Made by a program: the position numbers and the translations under genes. The notes under the pieces were generated by a model. That model saw only the letters and a list, made by a program, of their open reading frames with translations, was not told the origin of the DNA and did not search any database. DNA of 64,000 nucleotides from Costus lasius (Eukaryota; Streptophyta; Magnoliopsida; Zingiberales; Costaceae): positions 60,372,018 through 60,436,017 of the forward strand of contig CM050453.2 in the NCBI GenBank assembly GCA_027563935.2. The letters run 5' to 3'. This document shows, piece after piece, positions 1 through 9,066 of the stretch; position 1 is the first letter of the stretch, and every line of letters starts with the position of its first letter.

Positions 1-385
1 AGGAAATGTGCCACTTGTCATATACAAGGAATATTCACATTGTGACAAACAATTGAACATCCTAGTAGGGTCTGTCCAGTACATCCAATGTACCCATGAG
101 TCTACATCTTATTCCATGCTCGAAGCATCCTATAAGATTAGAACACATATTAGTCTTAACCATATCAAGGCTGTCTCATGTTCACCAAGATACATCGACT
201 AAGGACTTAACTGCATGTCAGCCTAGCTGAACAGCTTTGAGACATTATTCAGAAGAACATATATTGCAGCAGACAATGTAGCTAACTGAATAACAACCAT
301 GCCTTTATAAACATAACAGTTTATTACATGATACAGATACATTCCCACAGGCCTCAAACATTAGCCTTAAGGGCATACCCCAACA
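1..385 (-). repeat. C1 3' LTR, partial
   Basis: This matches 7422-7806 (the other C1 LTR) with one visible mismatch near position 206. Its right end is CCCCAACA, the reverse complement of the LTR start TGTTGGGG. The rest of this LTR is beyond the left edge. The stretch also holds the antisense 64-codon frame (8-202) that recurs in other copies of this LTR. Confidence 0.95.
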
Positions 386-396
386 ATCTCCCACTT
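386..396 (-). other. C1 polypurine tract (plus-strand primer)
   Basis: On the minus strand this reads AAGTGGGAGAT directly before the LTR start. The same purine run precedes the 3' LTR of C2, C3, C4 and C5. In LTR elements this RNase H-resistant tract primes second-strand DNA synthesis. Confidence 0.85.
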
Positions 397-405
397 GCAC
401 TTAAT

Positions 406-3400
406 CTAATGGTTGAGAAATCTCAAACCCATATTATTACAGTGCTTCTCATGCTTCTGGTGCGCCAGAGGCTTGGTAAGCGGGTCTGCCAGATTGTCAT
501 CTGTATGAACCTTGCAGATTTTGATCTCGCCACGATCTATGATCTCCCTGATCAAATGAAACCTTCTCTGTATGTGCTTGGACTTCTGGTGCGACCGTGG
601 TTCCTTTGCTTGTGCGATTGCTCCAGTGTTATCACAGAAGATAACCAAAGGATCTGCACTCGAAGGAACGACACCAAGTTCTCTCACGAACTTACGAATC
701 CACACTGCCTCCTTGGATGCTTCCGAGGCTGCAACATACTCGGCTTCTGTTGTGGAATCAGCAACAGTTGACTGTTTGAAACTCTTCCACACCACTGCAC
801 CTCCATTCAAGCTAAAAACATAGCCTGATTGCGATCGGAAATCATCCTGGTCTGACTGGAATGAAGCGTCAGTATATCCCTCTATACTGAGTTCTTCCTG
901 ACCACCATATATCAAGAACATATCTTTGGTTCTCCGCAGATATTTTAAAATGTTCTTGACTGCAATCCAGTGCGCCATACCTGGATTACTTTGGAAACGA
1001 CTGGTCACGCTTAACCCGTAAGCGACGTCTGGGCGAGTACACAACATCGCATACATAATGGATCCAATAGCCGAAGCATAAGGCGTATTGTCCATTTCAT
1101 CTTTCTCAGTCTGTGTTTGTGGACACTGACTCTTCGAAAGATTCAGACCATGTCTGACTGGAAGATATCCTCGTTTAGAATTCTCTAAATGAAATCTCTC
1201 CAGGACCTTTTCGATGTAAGTACTCTGGCACAGCCCGAGAAGCCTCTTAGATCTATCCCTGTAGATCTTCACACCTAACACATAGGCTGCTTCTCCTAGA
1301 TCTTTCATCTGGAAACATTTCCTTAACCATGCCTTCACAGCATGCATTTCAGGAATGTCATTTCCAATGATCAAGATATCATCGACGTAGAGGACTAAGA
1401 AAGTAATTACGCTCCCACTAAACCTCTTATATACACACGGGTCATCCTCGTTCTTGATGAAACCAAATTCACTGATTGATTCATCAAAACGAATATTCCA
1501 GCTTCTAGATGCTTGCTTAAGTCCATAAATGGACTTCTTTAACTTGCATATCTTATGACGATCTACTGGATTAGTGAAACCCTCAGGTTGTGTCATATAC
1601 ACATCCTCATCCAGATTTCCATTAAGGAAAGCTGTTTTCACATCCATCTGCCAGATCTCATAATCATAATATGCAGCTATCGCGAAAAGAATCCGAATAG
1701 ACTTAAACATAGCTACAGGTGAGAAAGTTTCATCATAATCTATCCCGTAGATTTGTTTGAAACCTTTCGCAACTAGCCTGCCTTTATAGGTAACTACGTT
1801 ACCATCCATGTCAATCTTCTTCTTGAAGATCCATTTACAGCCTATAGGGATAACTCCCGGAGGCGGATCAACCAAATCCCAAACTTGGTTATCTGACATG
1901 GAGTCCATCTCGGCGCGCATAGCTTCAAGCCATCTCGCTGACTCCGGTCCACTGACCGCATCCGCATAAGTGAGGGGTTCATCATTATCAATGATGTAGA
2001 CTCCGTCATAACGCTCAGGTTGTCGACGGATCCTTCCCGATCTTCGCGGTTCCCGTGATATCTGAGCCTCAGGTTGTTCAATAACCTGATCTACTGGCTC
2101 AGGCTCATCCAATTCTGCTTGAGCACTTTGTCCTACCTCTGGATTCTCATCCAGCTTTATTTCTCTCCCACTGGCCTCTTGCAGAAGAAACTCCTTCTCA
2201 AGAAATATGGCCGTCCGAGCAACAAATACCTTGTTCTCCTTGGGGTCGTAGAAATAATAACCCTTAGTTTCCTTAGGGTAACCGACAAAGATACATTTGT
2301 CAGATCTGCTCTCTAGTTTCCCAGAGGCGAGCTTTTTGACATAAGCCTCGCAACCCCAGATCCTGATAAATGTCAAGCTTGGCTGTTTCCCATACCATAA
2401 CTCATATGGCGTCTTTGAAACGGCCTTGGATGGCACTCGGTTTAGTACCTTTGCAGCTGTTTCCAGTGCAAAACCCCAAAAGGAGTTGGGTAAAGAAGCC
2501 TGACTCATCATAGAACGAACCATATCAAGTAGCGTTCTATTTCTCCTCTCGGACACACCATTCCATTGCGGTGTTCCTGGCGGAGTGAGCTGTGAGATAA
2601 TCCCACACTCCTTCAGATAGTCAGTAAACATATGACTCAAGTATTCACCACCTCGATCTGAGCGAAGTGCCTTGATATTTCGGCCTAGCTGATTCTGTAC
2701 TTCATTTTTGAACTCTTTGAACTTGTCAAAAGATTCACTTTTATGTCTCATCAGATAGACATACCCATACCTACTGAAATCATCAGTAAAGGTAATGAAG
2801 TACTGATAGCCACCTCTGGCATGTTTACTAAATGGCCCACACACATCACTGTGTATAAGGTCAAGTAAACCTGAAGCCCTTTGACCTTTGTGAGGAAAAG
2901 GTGACTTCGTCATTTTACCCATCAAACAAGGTTTGCATGTATCAATCTCCTCATAGGAGAATGATCCCAGCAGTCCATGATCATGCAACCGCTTAATGCG
3001 TTTCTCGTTTATATGGCCTAAACGACTATGCCATAGCAAGGTGCTGTCATCAGCATTCTTGGCTTTCTTAATATCAATTTGCTGTATCGAACATTCCATG
3101 TCCAACATGTATAACCCATTGCTAATTGAACCAGTTGCATAAACAATATTATCATAAGACAAAATACACTTTGAAATATTGCATTCAAAGGAAAATCCCT
3201 TCCTGACAAGAGCAGGAATGGAGATAATATTTTTAGTAATACTGGGAACAAAATAACAATTGTTTAGTTCCACTACAATTCCAGATGGTAAAGAAATGAA
3301 GTAGTCTCCTACAGCAACAGCAGCAACCCGTGCCCCGTTTCCAACTCGTAGGTCCACCTCATGCTGTCCCACCTGCCTTCTTCTCTTGAGTTCCTGTACA

Positions 3401-4287
3401 TTTGAACAAATGTGAACTCCACATGCAGTGTCCAACACCCATGATATAGAAGAAGAAAACATGACCTCAGTCACGAATATACCTGAGCCAGAAGCGAAGC
3501 TTCCCCTCTTATCTCCTTGGAGCGCTTTACAGTCCTTTTTCCAGTGACCCAGCTGGCCACAGTGGAAACACCTGTATTCCTTGGACCGCTTGACCTTTTG
3601 CTTCAAAGCCTTGTTGTAGCTCTTGACAGGGGCTTTGCCCTTCTTCCCCTTCTTCTTGTTCCTTAAAGGAACCATTAAGACAGAGGTCGAAGGCTTTCCC
3701 TTCAGAGTCTCCTCAGTAGTGAGGAGCAAATTCAGCAGCTCTGCCGGAGTACAATCGATTTTGTTCATATTAAAGTTAATAATGAACGCGTCGAATGAAG
3801 GCGGGAGAGACTGCAGAATAATATCCACAGCAAGCTCCTGGTTGATGGTATGCCCCAGTTTCTCTAGAGCCTCCTTGTGCCCAATCATCTTGAGCACATG
3901 AGCTCCCACTGGGCTCCCTTCAGCCAGTTTGCTCTGAAAGAAGAGCTTCGTCAAATTATAGCGTTCAGTCCTCGCCTGTGCAGCATACAGCATCTTGAGG
4001 TTCGCTATCATGTCTATAGCAGACATATCCTCATGCTGACGCTGCAGCGGTGGCGTCATAGACGCTAGCATCAGGCAAGCGACATCAATGCTATCATTGA
4101 CGTGCTTTTCATAGGCTTCCCGAACCGCCCTTGCGGCGTTCGGAGCGGGCTGCGGCGGTATCGCCGTCTCGAGGACATACAGTTTCCTCTCTGCCTTAAG
4201 AACGATCTTAAGGTGTCCGAACCAGTCAGAGAAGTTCGGCCCAGCAAACTTCTCCCTTTCCAGTAGTGATCGCACATTGAAGTTCAT
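406..4287 (-). CDS. C1 copia Gag-Pol polyprotein, 1293 aa, intact
   Basis: A single frame encodes gag, protease, integrase, reverse transcriptase and RNase H, the copia order. Residue numbers here follow the 1294-aa C3 copy; C1 is one serine shorter near residue 278. Gag has one zinc knuckle (CFHCGQLGHWKKDC, about 240-253). The protease motif is WVLDTACG (about 284-291). The integrase zinc-binding region has HSRLGH and CKPC. The integrase core is D482, D545 and E581, with 35 residues between the last two. Reverse transcriptase shows QMDVKTAFLNG and YVDD (968-971), and RNase H shows GYTDAS, TEAEY and DNTGA. The start is the ATG 22 bases after a strong splice acceptor-like site. There is no stop or frameshift. 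It is full length for copia polyproteins and is likely functional, making virus-like particles and the enzymes for integration. Strong amino-acid identity to C2-C5 marks one family. Confidence 0.95.
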   Translation of the reverse strand: MNFNVRSLLEREKFAGPNFSDWFGHLKIVLKAERKLYVLETAIPPQPAPNAARAVREAYEKHVNDSIDVACLMLASMTPPLQRQHEDMSAIDMIANLKMLYAAQARTERYNLTKLFFQSKLAEGSPVGAHVLKMIGHKEALEKLGHTINQELAVDIILQSLPPSFDAFIINFNMNKIDCTPAELLNLLLTTEETLKGKPSTSVLMVPLRNKKKGKKGKAPVKSYNKALKQKVKRSKEYRCFHCGQLGHWKKDCKALQGDKRGSFASGSGIFVTEVMFSSSISWVLDTACGVHICSNVQELKRRRQVGQHEVDLRVGNGARVAAVAVGDYFISLPSGIVVELNNCYFVPSITKNIISIPALVRKGFSFECNISKCILSYDNIVYATGSISNGLYMLDMECSIQQIDIKKAKNADDSTLLWHSRLGHINEKRIKRLHDHGLLGSFSYEEIDTCKPCLMGKMTKSPFPHKGQRASGLLDLIHSDVCGPFSKHARGGYQYFITFTDDFSRYGYVYLMRHKSESFDKFKEFKNEVQNQLGRNIKALRSDRGGEYLSHMFTDYLKECGIISQLTPPGTPQWNGVSERRNRTLLDMVRSMMSQASLPNSFWGFALETAAKVLNRVPSKAVSKTPYELWYGKQPSLTFIRIWGCEAYVKKLASGKLESRSDKCIFVGYPKETKGYYFYDPKENKVFVARTAIFLEKEFLLQEASGREIKLDENPEVGQSAQAELDEPEPVDQVIEQPEAQISREPRRSGRIRRQPERYDGVYIIDNDEPLTYADAVSGPESARWLEAMRAEMDSMSDNQVWDLVDPPPGVIPIGCKWIFKKKIDMDGNVVTYKGRLVAKGFKQIYGIDYDETFSPVAMFKSIRILFAIAAYYDYEIWQMDVKTAFLNGNLDEDVYMTQPEGFTNPVDRHKICKLKKSIYGLKQASRSWNIRFDESISEFGFIKNEDDPCVYKRFSGSVITFLVLYVDDILIIGNDIPEMHAVKAWLRKCFQMKDLGEAAYVLGVKIYRDRSKRLLGLCQSTYIEKVLERFHLENSKRGYLPVRHGLNLSKSQCPQTQTEKDEMDNTPYASAIGSIMYAMLCTRPDVAYGLSVTSRFQSNPGMAHWIAVKNILKYLRRTKDMFLIYGGQEELSIEGYTDASFQSDQDDFRSQSGYVFSLNGGAVVWKSFKQSTVADSTTEAEYVAASEASKEAVWIRKFVRELGVVPSSADPLVIFCDNTGAIAQAKEPRSHQKSKHIQRRFHLIREIIDRGEIKICKVHTDDNLADPLTKPLAHQKHEKHCNNMGLRFLNH

Positions 4288-4597
4288 GGTGTTCGTTGCT
4301 GCAGGTATCTACAACAATGCAAGAACAGCAAGGTCAGTATCAATGTATAAGAATCGATCAGGACTTAAGAAAGATTCCTTTTTCTCACTATTTTATCTGG
4401 CTTGAAAAATCCAACAAAACAGCCCGAAAGAGTAGACACTCTTTTAGTGAGATGGGATCCGGATTTCATACTTGGTCTCCGCGTCCCGCTCAGGCGAGAT
4501 AAGATGCACAGAGAGTACAAGCACTAATCTCCGGTAGGCAGTCCCTGCCGATCGCCAACCCGTGCGATTCCCCTTCATCTGGGCAGTCCAGCAGACT

Positions 4598-4616
4598 GTG
4601 CCAACTGAGTTGGTAC
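4598..4616 (-). other. C1 leader hairpin 2
   Basis: The minus strand reads GTACCAACTCAGTTGGCAC. CCAACT pairs with AGTTGG, and the outer GT pairs with AC around one mismatch. It is a paralogue of the hairpin at 4807-4825, and both occur in all four leaders in the window. A role in RNA dimerisation or packaging is inference. Confidence 0.6.
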
Positions 4617-4806
4617 AACACAGTCTCTGACCCCACAGATGGCTGCCTCCATGTGCTACCATATGCGCCACATATGTAGCCTACATGGTCAAGCTGACCC
4701 GACCTACTCCCTGGACCACCATGTGCTATGCTGAGCAACGAGAAGGGATAAATCCCTACTCTGTAACACACAGGTGTAATCCCACACCGTCTGAAGATAG
4801 ATGGAC

Positions 4807-4825
4807 GTGCCCACTGAGTGGGTAC
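4807..4825 (-). other. C1 leader hairpin 1
   Basis: The minus strand reads GTACCCACTCAGTGGGCAC. The stem is CCCACT with AGTGGG. Relative to hairpin 2, a C-G pair is replaced by A-T on both sides of the stem, so pairing is kept. Confidence 0.6.
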
Positions 4826-5152
4826 AACACGGCTCCAACGATAATCAGAACAGTGAGGTTTCGCGTCAGAAGGCTTACGAGCTTGATATTTAGCGTTGGA
4901 TTTTCACGGTCTTTTTATCTTCTTCACTATCATGCAATTCCTATGGTGATAGCAGAAGATAAATTAAAACATGCTGTTCTACTTATATAAGCAATAAAAG
5001 AAAGCATGGTTCTTATGTGGTAAAAGCCCATAGCCCTAGAAGACCTTAACCTAGTTTAAGTCTTCACTTGCTCTTCATGGGTCTTTTGCTGCTCATCTGG
5101 CCCATACCAGGGCCCAAGCGCCAATTGCAGCTCTGGTGCGCCCACCAGGAAA

Positions 5153-5217
5153 ATGCGCCTGGTCCTAGGGTCGAACCCTAGACCTCCCACCTGGTCAAGC
5201 CACTGCTGCATGCGCCT
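5153..5217 (-). repeat. tRNA-like segment between 8-bp direct repeats in C1 leader
   Basis: The segment is bounded by two copies of AGGCGCAT (minus strand). It contains GGTTCGACCC, which fits the pol III box B / T-arm consensus, and TGGCTTGACCAGG, a weak box A. The same segment is in C4 (52287-52350) but absent at the matching place in C3. It may be a small tRNA-derived insert or a piece lost from C3 between the repeats. It is too short to be a working tRNA. Confidence 0.5.
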
Positions 5218-6102
5218 CTGCCAAGTGTGCTCTGTGCTCTTGTCTAATTAAATTACAAATTTAACTATCTAGACAAGATTGACACGCAGGTCAATAACAT
5301 TTTATAAATTAAAGCAATGTGATGCGCAGATCACAATAATTAATTTACAATTTAAATCCCAGGCACGCAGGCCCCAGCACAGCACACAATTAATATGGGC
5401 AGCCCACATAAGACTAAATAGACAAACATATGCATCCATTCAGCAATCATGTGATCCAACATAAAAATTAAAATTTTTGAAAAACCCCATGGGATCAATT
5501 TTAATTTTTCCTTATTTGCCCTACAACCTTACAACGGTCCATTACTAGGGATCCACTCATCCAACCTAGTCAGATCCACTGCCCTTGCATGCACCAAGTC
5601 CTAATTGACTTGAGTCGACCATAAGGTCAACCATGCATGCGCCAGGGCTGAACAACCACACTGAGGTCTGGCAAGCGGGTGTGACCCCGGGCCTAACTCA
5701 GGTGCGTTCATGGGTCGTCTCAATCAGACATCGCTACACGCCTGTCTGCAGTCGACCTGTAGCCACCAGGTGCTATCGCACAGGTGCTACGTGGTCAACC
5801 CATCAAGGCTGTCAGATGATCTGATCAGACTTTTGGATCCAACCTAGGGGGTGACTTCAACCCTAATAACCCGTCTAAGGGTTTACTGTAAGGCCTTGAT
5901 CTAATGATATACGCGCAAGTGTTTAAGTTTTAAAGAAACAAAACTATTACAAGCGCATACAATGTACATGCGTCAAAATACAACAAATGTTCTACAACAA
6001 GTATGTAGTTACGCATGTCATGAAAACATTAGATCTATTGACTAGCACATTTATGGATCACGTAAAGCATCAAGCAATCAACATAACATACATTAAGAAC
6101 CT

Positions 6103-6114
6103 GCTCTGATACCA
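6103..6114 (-). other. C1 primer binding site (initiator Met tRNA)
   Basis: The minus strand reads TGGTATCAGAGC two bases after the LTR end, complementary to the 3' end of plant initiator methionine tRNA. It is where minus-strand cDNA synthesis starts. Confidence 0.92.
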
Positions 6115-6116
6115 AT

Positions 6117-7806
6117 TGAAGAGTCCCCTTCAAGGGGGAGCATAACCCTAGAGTGATGGCGCATATAAAACTTTGTCTTGCGGAAATTAGGGTTATAGGA
6201 TCAACTTGCATGTTAAATGATCAACTCGATAAAAGGCTAATAAAGATTAATGAAAACGATCATACCATCGCCATAGCCTAGATGTTGCCTTGGAAGCAAA
6301 GAGTCAATTGCTTCTTCTCCAAAGGGATTCGCACACAAGAGGATGATGGCAAACTCTTTGTCGCTCCTTGTGCTAGCAAGGCTCCAAAGTGTCCTTGATC
6401 GAATGGAAAGGGATGAAAACTTCTTGGCAAATTTTCTTTTCCTTCTTCGTCCACCTTCTTCACCACACAAGAGAAAACTTGTTTCGACTAGTGGAGAGGC
6501 GAGGCGAGAAGAGGCGTCAAGAAGAGAAGCGTGGAGCGTGGTCACGTTTAGGGAGTTGCTATCTAAAAATAGCAAACCACCTCTCAACGTTCACATGCGC
6601 ACACCAAGTCGCAAATCTCTCTTCACCCTTTTGAACCATGCGCTCATTTGAGCTGGTTCACTTTGGTTCGGTTCACAAACCAAATAAGCCAAGCAACTAG
6701 TCCAAATCATAATTAAACCACAAGGTTCTTGATCTGACCGTTGATCTCTTAATGCTTCTGATCTGACCGATCTAGCATCCAATCTCTCAATCGAAGCTTA
6801 CCGATCTGAAGCCCTAATCAATCAAACATGATCAGACCAGATCTCACTTACAATCAGAGATTAAATCCCTTCAAACTGAACTCAAATAATTCAGTCCACA
6901 CGATCTGACTTAAGTAAGCCATATCATCAAATTGTGCGACCCTGAGGGTTTCCTTTAAATGTCGGTAACGATAACTTACATTATCACGATCAGTGAGGGG
7001 TATCTAGCAACACATCACTGTCTCCCGATATAAAGGAAAGAGTCTTCCAAGACTACACCCATACCACAGCACAAGTGTGAATCAAATCACAAGGCATGCA
7101 TATTTCCTTTACCACTGGACGTTCTTATTGGACAAGCGTGTCAAGCTTGTAACTCCAATATGATGAGCATGATTAGATCAGATGAACATAGTCACCTGGG
7201 TATGGCCATACTTTTTTCTCAATCATCTCATCCAGGGGGCCCCTTTAGAACATCACACTCCTTAAACAAGGAGACGGCAATCCTATGTCTATCACTAGTG
7301 CCCTAACCTGACTCAAGCTCATCATCCAAGTTAGTCTATAATCATTATGTTTCAAATGATATTGAACTACCTCAAAATAATGACAATCATCATTTAGAAA
7401 AAACAAGTGATCTCAAGTCAGAGGAAATGTGCCACTTGTCATATACAAGGAATATTCACATTGTGACAAACAATTGAACATCCTAGTAGGGTCTGTCCAG
7501 TACATCCAATGTACCCATGAGTCTACATCTTATTCCATGCTCGAAGCATCCTATAAGATTAGAACACATATTAGTCTTAACCATATCAAGGCTGTCTCAT
7601 GTTCACCAAGATACATCGACTAAGGACTTAACTGCATCTCAGCCTAGCTGAACAGCTTTGAGACATTATTCAGAAGAACATATATTGCAGCAGACAATGT
7701 AGCTAACTGAATAACAACCATGCCTTTATAAACATAACAGTTTATTACATGATACAGATACATTCCCACAGGCCTCAAACATTAGCCTTAAGGGCATACC
7801 CCAACA
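6117..7806 (-). repeat. C1 5' LTR, complete (1690 bp)
   Basis: It starts TGTTGGGG (right end, minus strand) and ends CTTCA beside the primer site. It contains the conserved block with AGTCTTGGAAGACT, a TTTATAT TATA-like site and GATAACGTAAGTTATC seen in all full LTRs of this family. Near the LTR's 3' end it has a CCCCTTGAAGGGG hairpin and a candidate splice donor (GTATG, reverse complement of 6261-6265). It drives C1 transcription leftwards. Confidence 0.93.
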
Positions 7807-9037
7807 ATATCAAGCATCCATGAAATCAACTTAAAATTTAAAACAAGTATTCATATAAATTACTTTACAAATTACCACATGTAACATATTAACTACAAAC
7901 ACCAAAATTCGGTTTTCATAGACAATTATCAAGGTCATCAAGGTTTCGGTTTTCATGTTAACTACAAACATCAATTTCGGTTTTCATAAACAATTATCAA
8001 GAACATCAAGATTTCGGTTTTCATGTTAACTACAAACATCATTGATTTAATGTTACCAAAATTCTTATAAAAATACCTTAAATTTCATACAAATTTTCGG
8101 TTAAATAATCATCATATAATCACCTTTGAAAAATTCGGTTTTCATGATATAATCAACCTTACAAAATTCGGTTTTCATCATATAATCAACTTTACAAAAT
8201 TCGGTTTTAGCATGGTAAGATTTCCAACAAGCGAATATATCATCTAACTCATCAATTAATACAAACAAATAGATAGAAATCAATTAGACAACCCACTCAC
8301 CTTGAACCGAGAACACAAGGTGAAAAACCCTTCCAAAAATTCGTCTAAGGCTTTGAAAGATGCTACCAAACACCAAGGAATAATTCGCCAATGGGAAAGA
8401 GATGGAGAAATCACCAAAATCGCCTCAAGAACTCTTCAAGAATCGCCTAGAAGTCGCCAAGTTCTTCAAGCCGTCGCCAATCTCTTCAAGCCGTCGCCCA
8501 AGATTTCTCCAAGCCAAAAAAAATCGCCAAAACTCTACCCTAACCGAAATATCAATTTGAATTTTCGGTTTTAACTCTTAACCCATTAACCCATTAATTC
8601 AAATAGGGTTTAACCATTTAACTAACTAAATTTGAATTTTAAACCCAATAACCCATGGTTTAAGTGACAATCCAATAAGAACTTAAATTAACATCCACTT
8701 AATGAATTCACTTAAACGCAAATCCAATAAGGATGTAATTAATATCCAATAAGGATTTAATTAACCAATAACTCCAATTAATTAACAATTAATTAACTTA
8801 AATTAACAAGCAATAAACTCTAATTAATTAACCGAAAACTAGCATCCAATGAGCTAGTTAATTAATTAGCATTAACATCCAAAAATCTCTAATTTAATTA
8901 ACTATAATTCAACAACCAAAATCTCTAATTAATTTATCATAAATTAACAATCAATACACAGGAATAATAACACAGTCAATAATTTTATTTAAATCAAAAA
9001 TAATGCTTACCAGGACTCAAGATCCTTGGATCTTACA
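7807..9037 (-). repeat. G1 3' LTR, inner part (LTR 5' end to C1 insertion point)
   Basis: It is colinear with 15395-16625. It ends with CTTACA, the reverse complement of the LTR start TGTAAG. It includes repeats of TTCGGTTTTCAT between about 7908 and 8210 and an A/T-rich tract with TTAATTAA motifs (about 8690-8960). A 60-codon frame (8101-8283) built of these repeats and a 90-codon frame (8302-8574) occur in both LTRs; I do not regard them as genes. Confidence 0.93.
7908..8210 (-). repeat. cluster of TTCGGTTTTCAT motifs in G1 LTR
   Basis: About eight close copies of a 12-bp motif (ATGAAAACCGAA in the element's sense direction) lie within 300 bp. The last three form a tandem repeat with a unit of about 33 bp. 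The cluster also occurs at about 15497-15800 and, on the other strand, in the G2 LTR at about 17530-17880. Confidence 0.75.
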
Positions 9038-9051
9038 TCCCTCCCTCCTTA
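9038..9051 (-). other. G1 polypurine tract
   Basis: The minus strand reads AAGGAGGGAGGGA directly before the LTR start. The same tract precedes the G2 LTR at 16727-16739. Confidence 0.85.
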
Positions 9052-9066
9052 TAAAGCTTTAGTCCT

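Larger units (their letters stand above)
4288..6102 (-). other. C1 untranslated leader between primer site and gag
   Basis: About 1.8 kb without a credible gene. Going from gag outward it holds a splice acceptor-like site (AG at 4309-4310, with TACTGAC at 4333-4339 on the minus strand), two hairpins (4598-4616 and 4807-4825) and a tRNA-like segment between 8-bp repeats (5153-5217). The remainder is A/T-rich with short homopolymer runs and is colinear with the C3 and C4 leaders. The many small frames here are not conserved as proteins. Confidence 0.8.
1..7806 (-). mobile_element. C1: Ty1/copia LTR retrotransposon (Angela/Tork-like), intact coding region, left LTR cut by window edge
   Basis: The order on the minus strand is 5' LTR (6117-7806), primer site, leader, one long polyprotein frame, polypurine tract and 3' LTR (1-385, continuing left of the window). 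The element lies inside the LTR of gypsy element G1: the bases right after its LTR (7807 on) continue G1 LTR sequence exactly as seen at 15395 on in G1's other LTR. The expected 5-bp target duplication is therefore ATATC (7807-7811), whose partner lies outside the window. The two LTR copies overlap for 385 bp and I see one mismatch, so insertion is recent. The polyprotein is open throughout, so this copy may be autonomous. Confidence 0.93.

Noticed and set aside
572..823. Antisense frames of 83-147 codons opposite copia RNase H (328-771, 572-823, and equivalents in C2, C3 and C5)
   Set aside because: Shadow of the RNase H coding strand; no start context or domain support.
3623..3901. Antisense frame of about 92 codons opposite copia gag, also at 28036-28314 and shorter at 33354 and 53661
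   Set aside because: It is the reverse strand of a strongly conserved gag sequence, has no recognisable domain, and is shortened in C2 and C4. Conservation is explained by gag.
5160..5217. Possible tRNA gene
   Set aside because: Only T-arm-like and weak box A-like pieces are present in under 60 bp; no acceptor stem or anticodon arm can be built. Kept as a tRNA-like insert.
8302..8574. 90-codon frame in the G1 LTR, repeated at 15890-16162
   Set aside because: It is open in both LTRs only because they are near-identical; the diverged G2 LTR does not keep it, and the composition is low-complexity (K, S, P).
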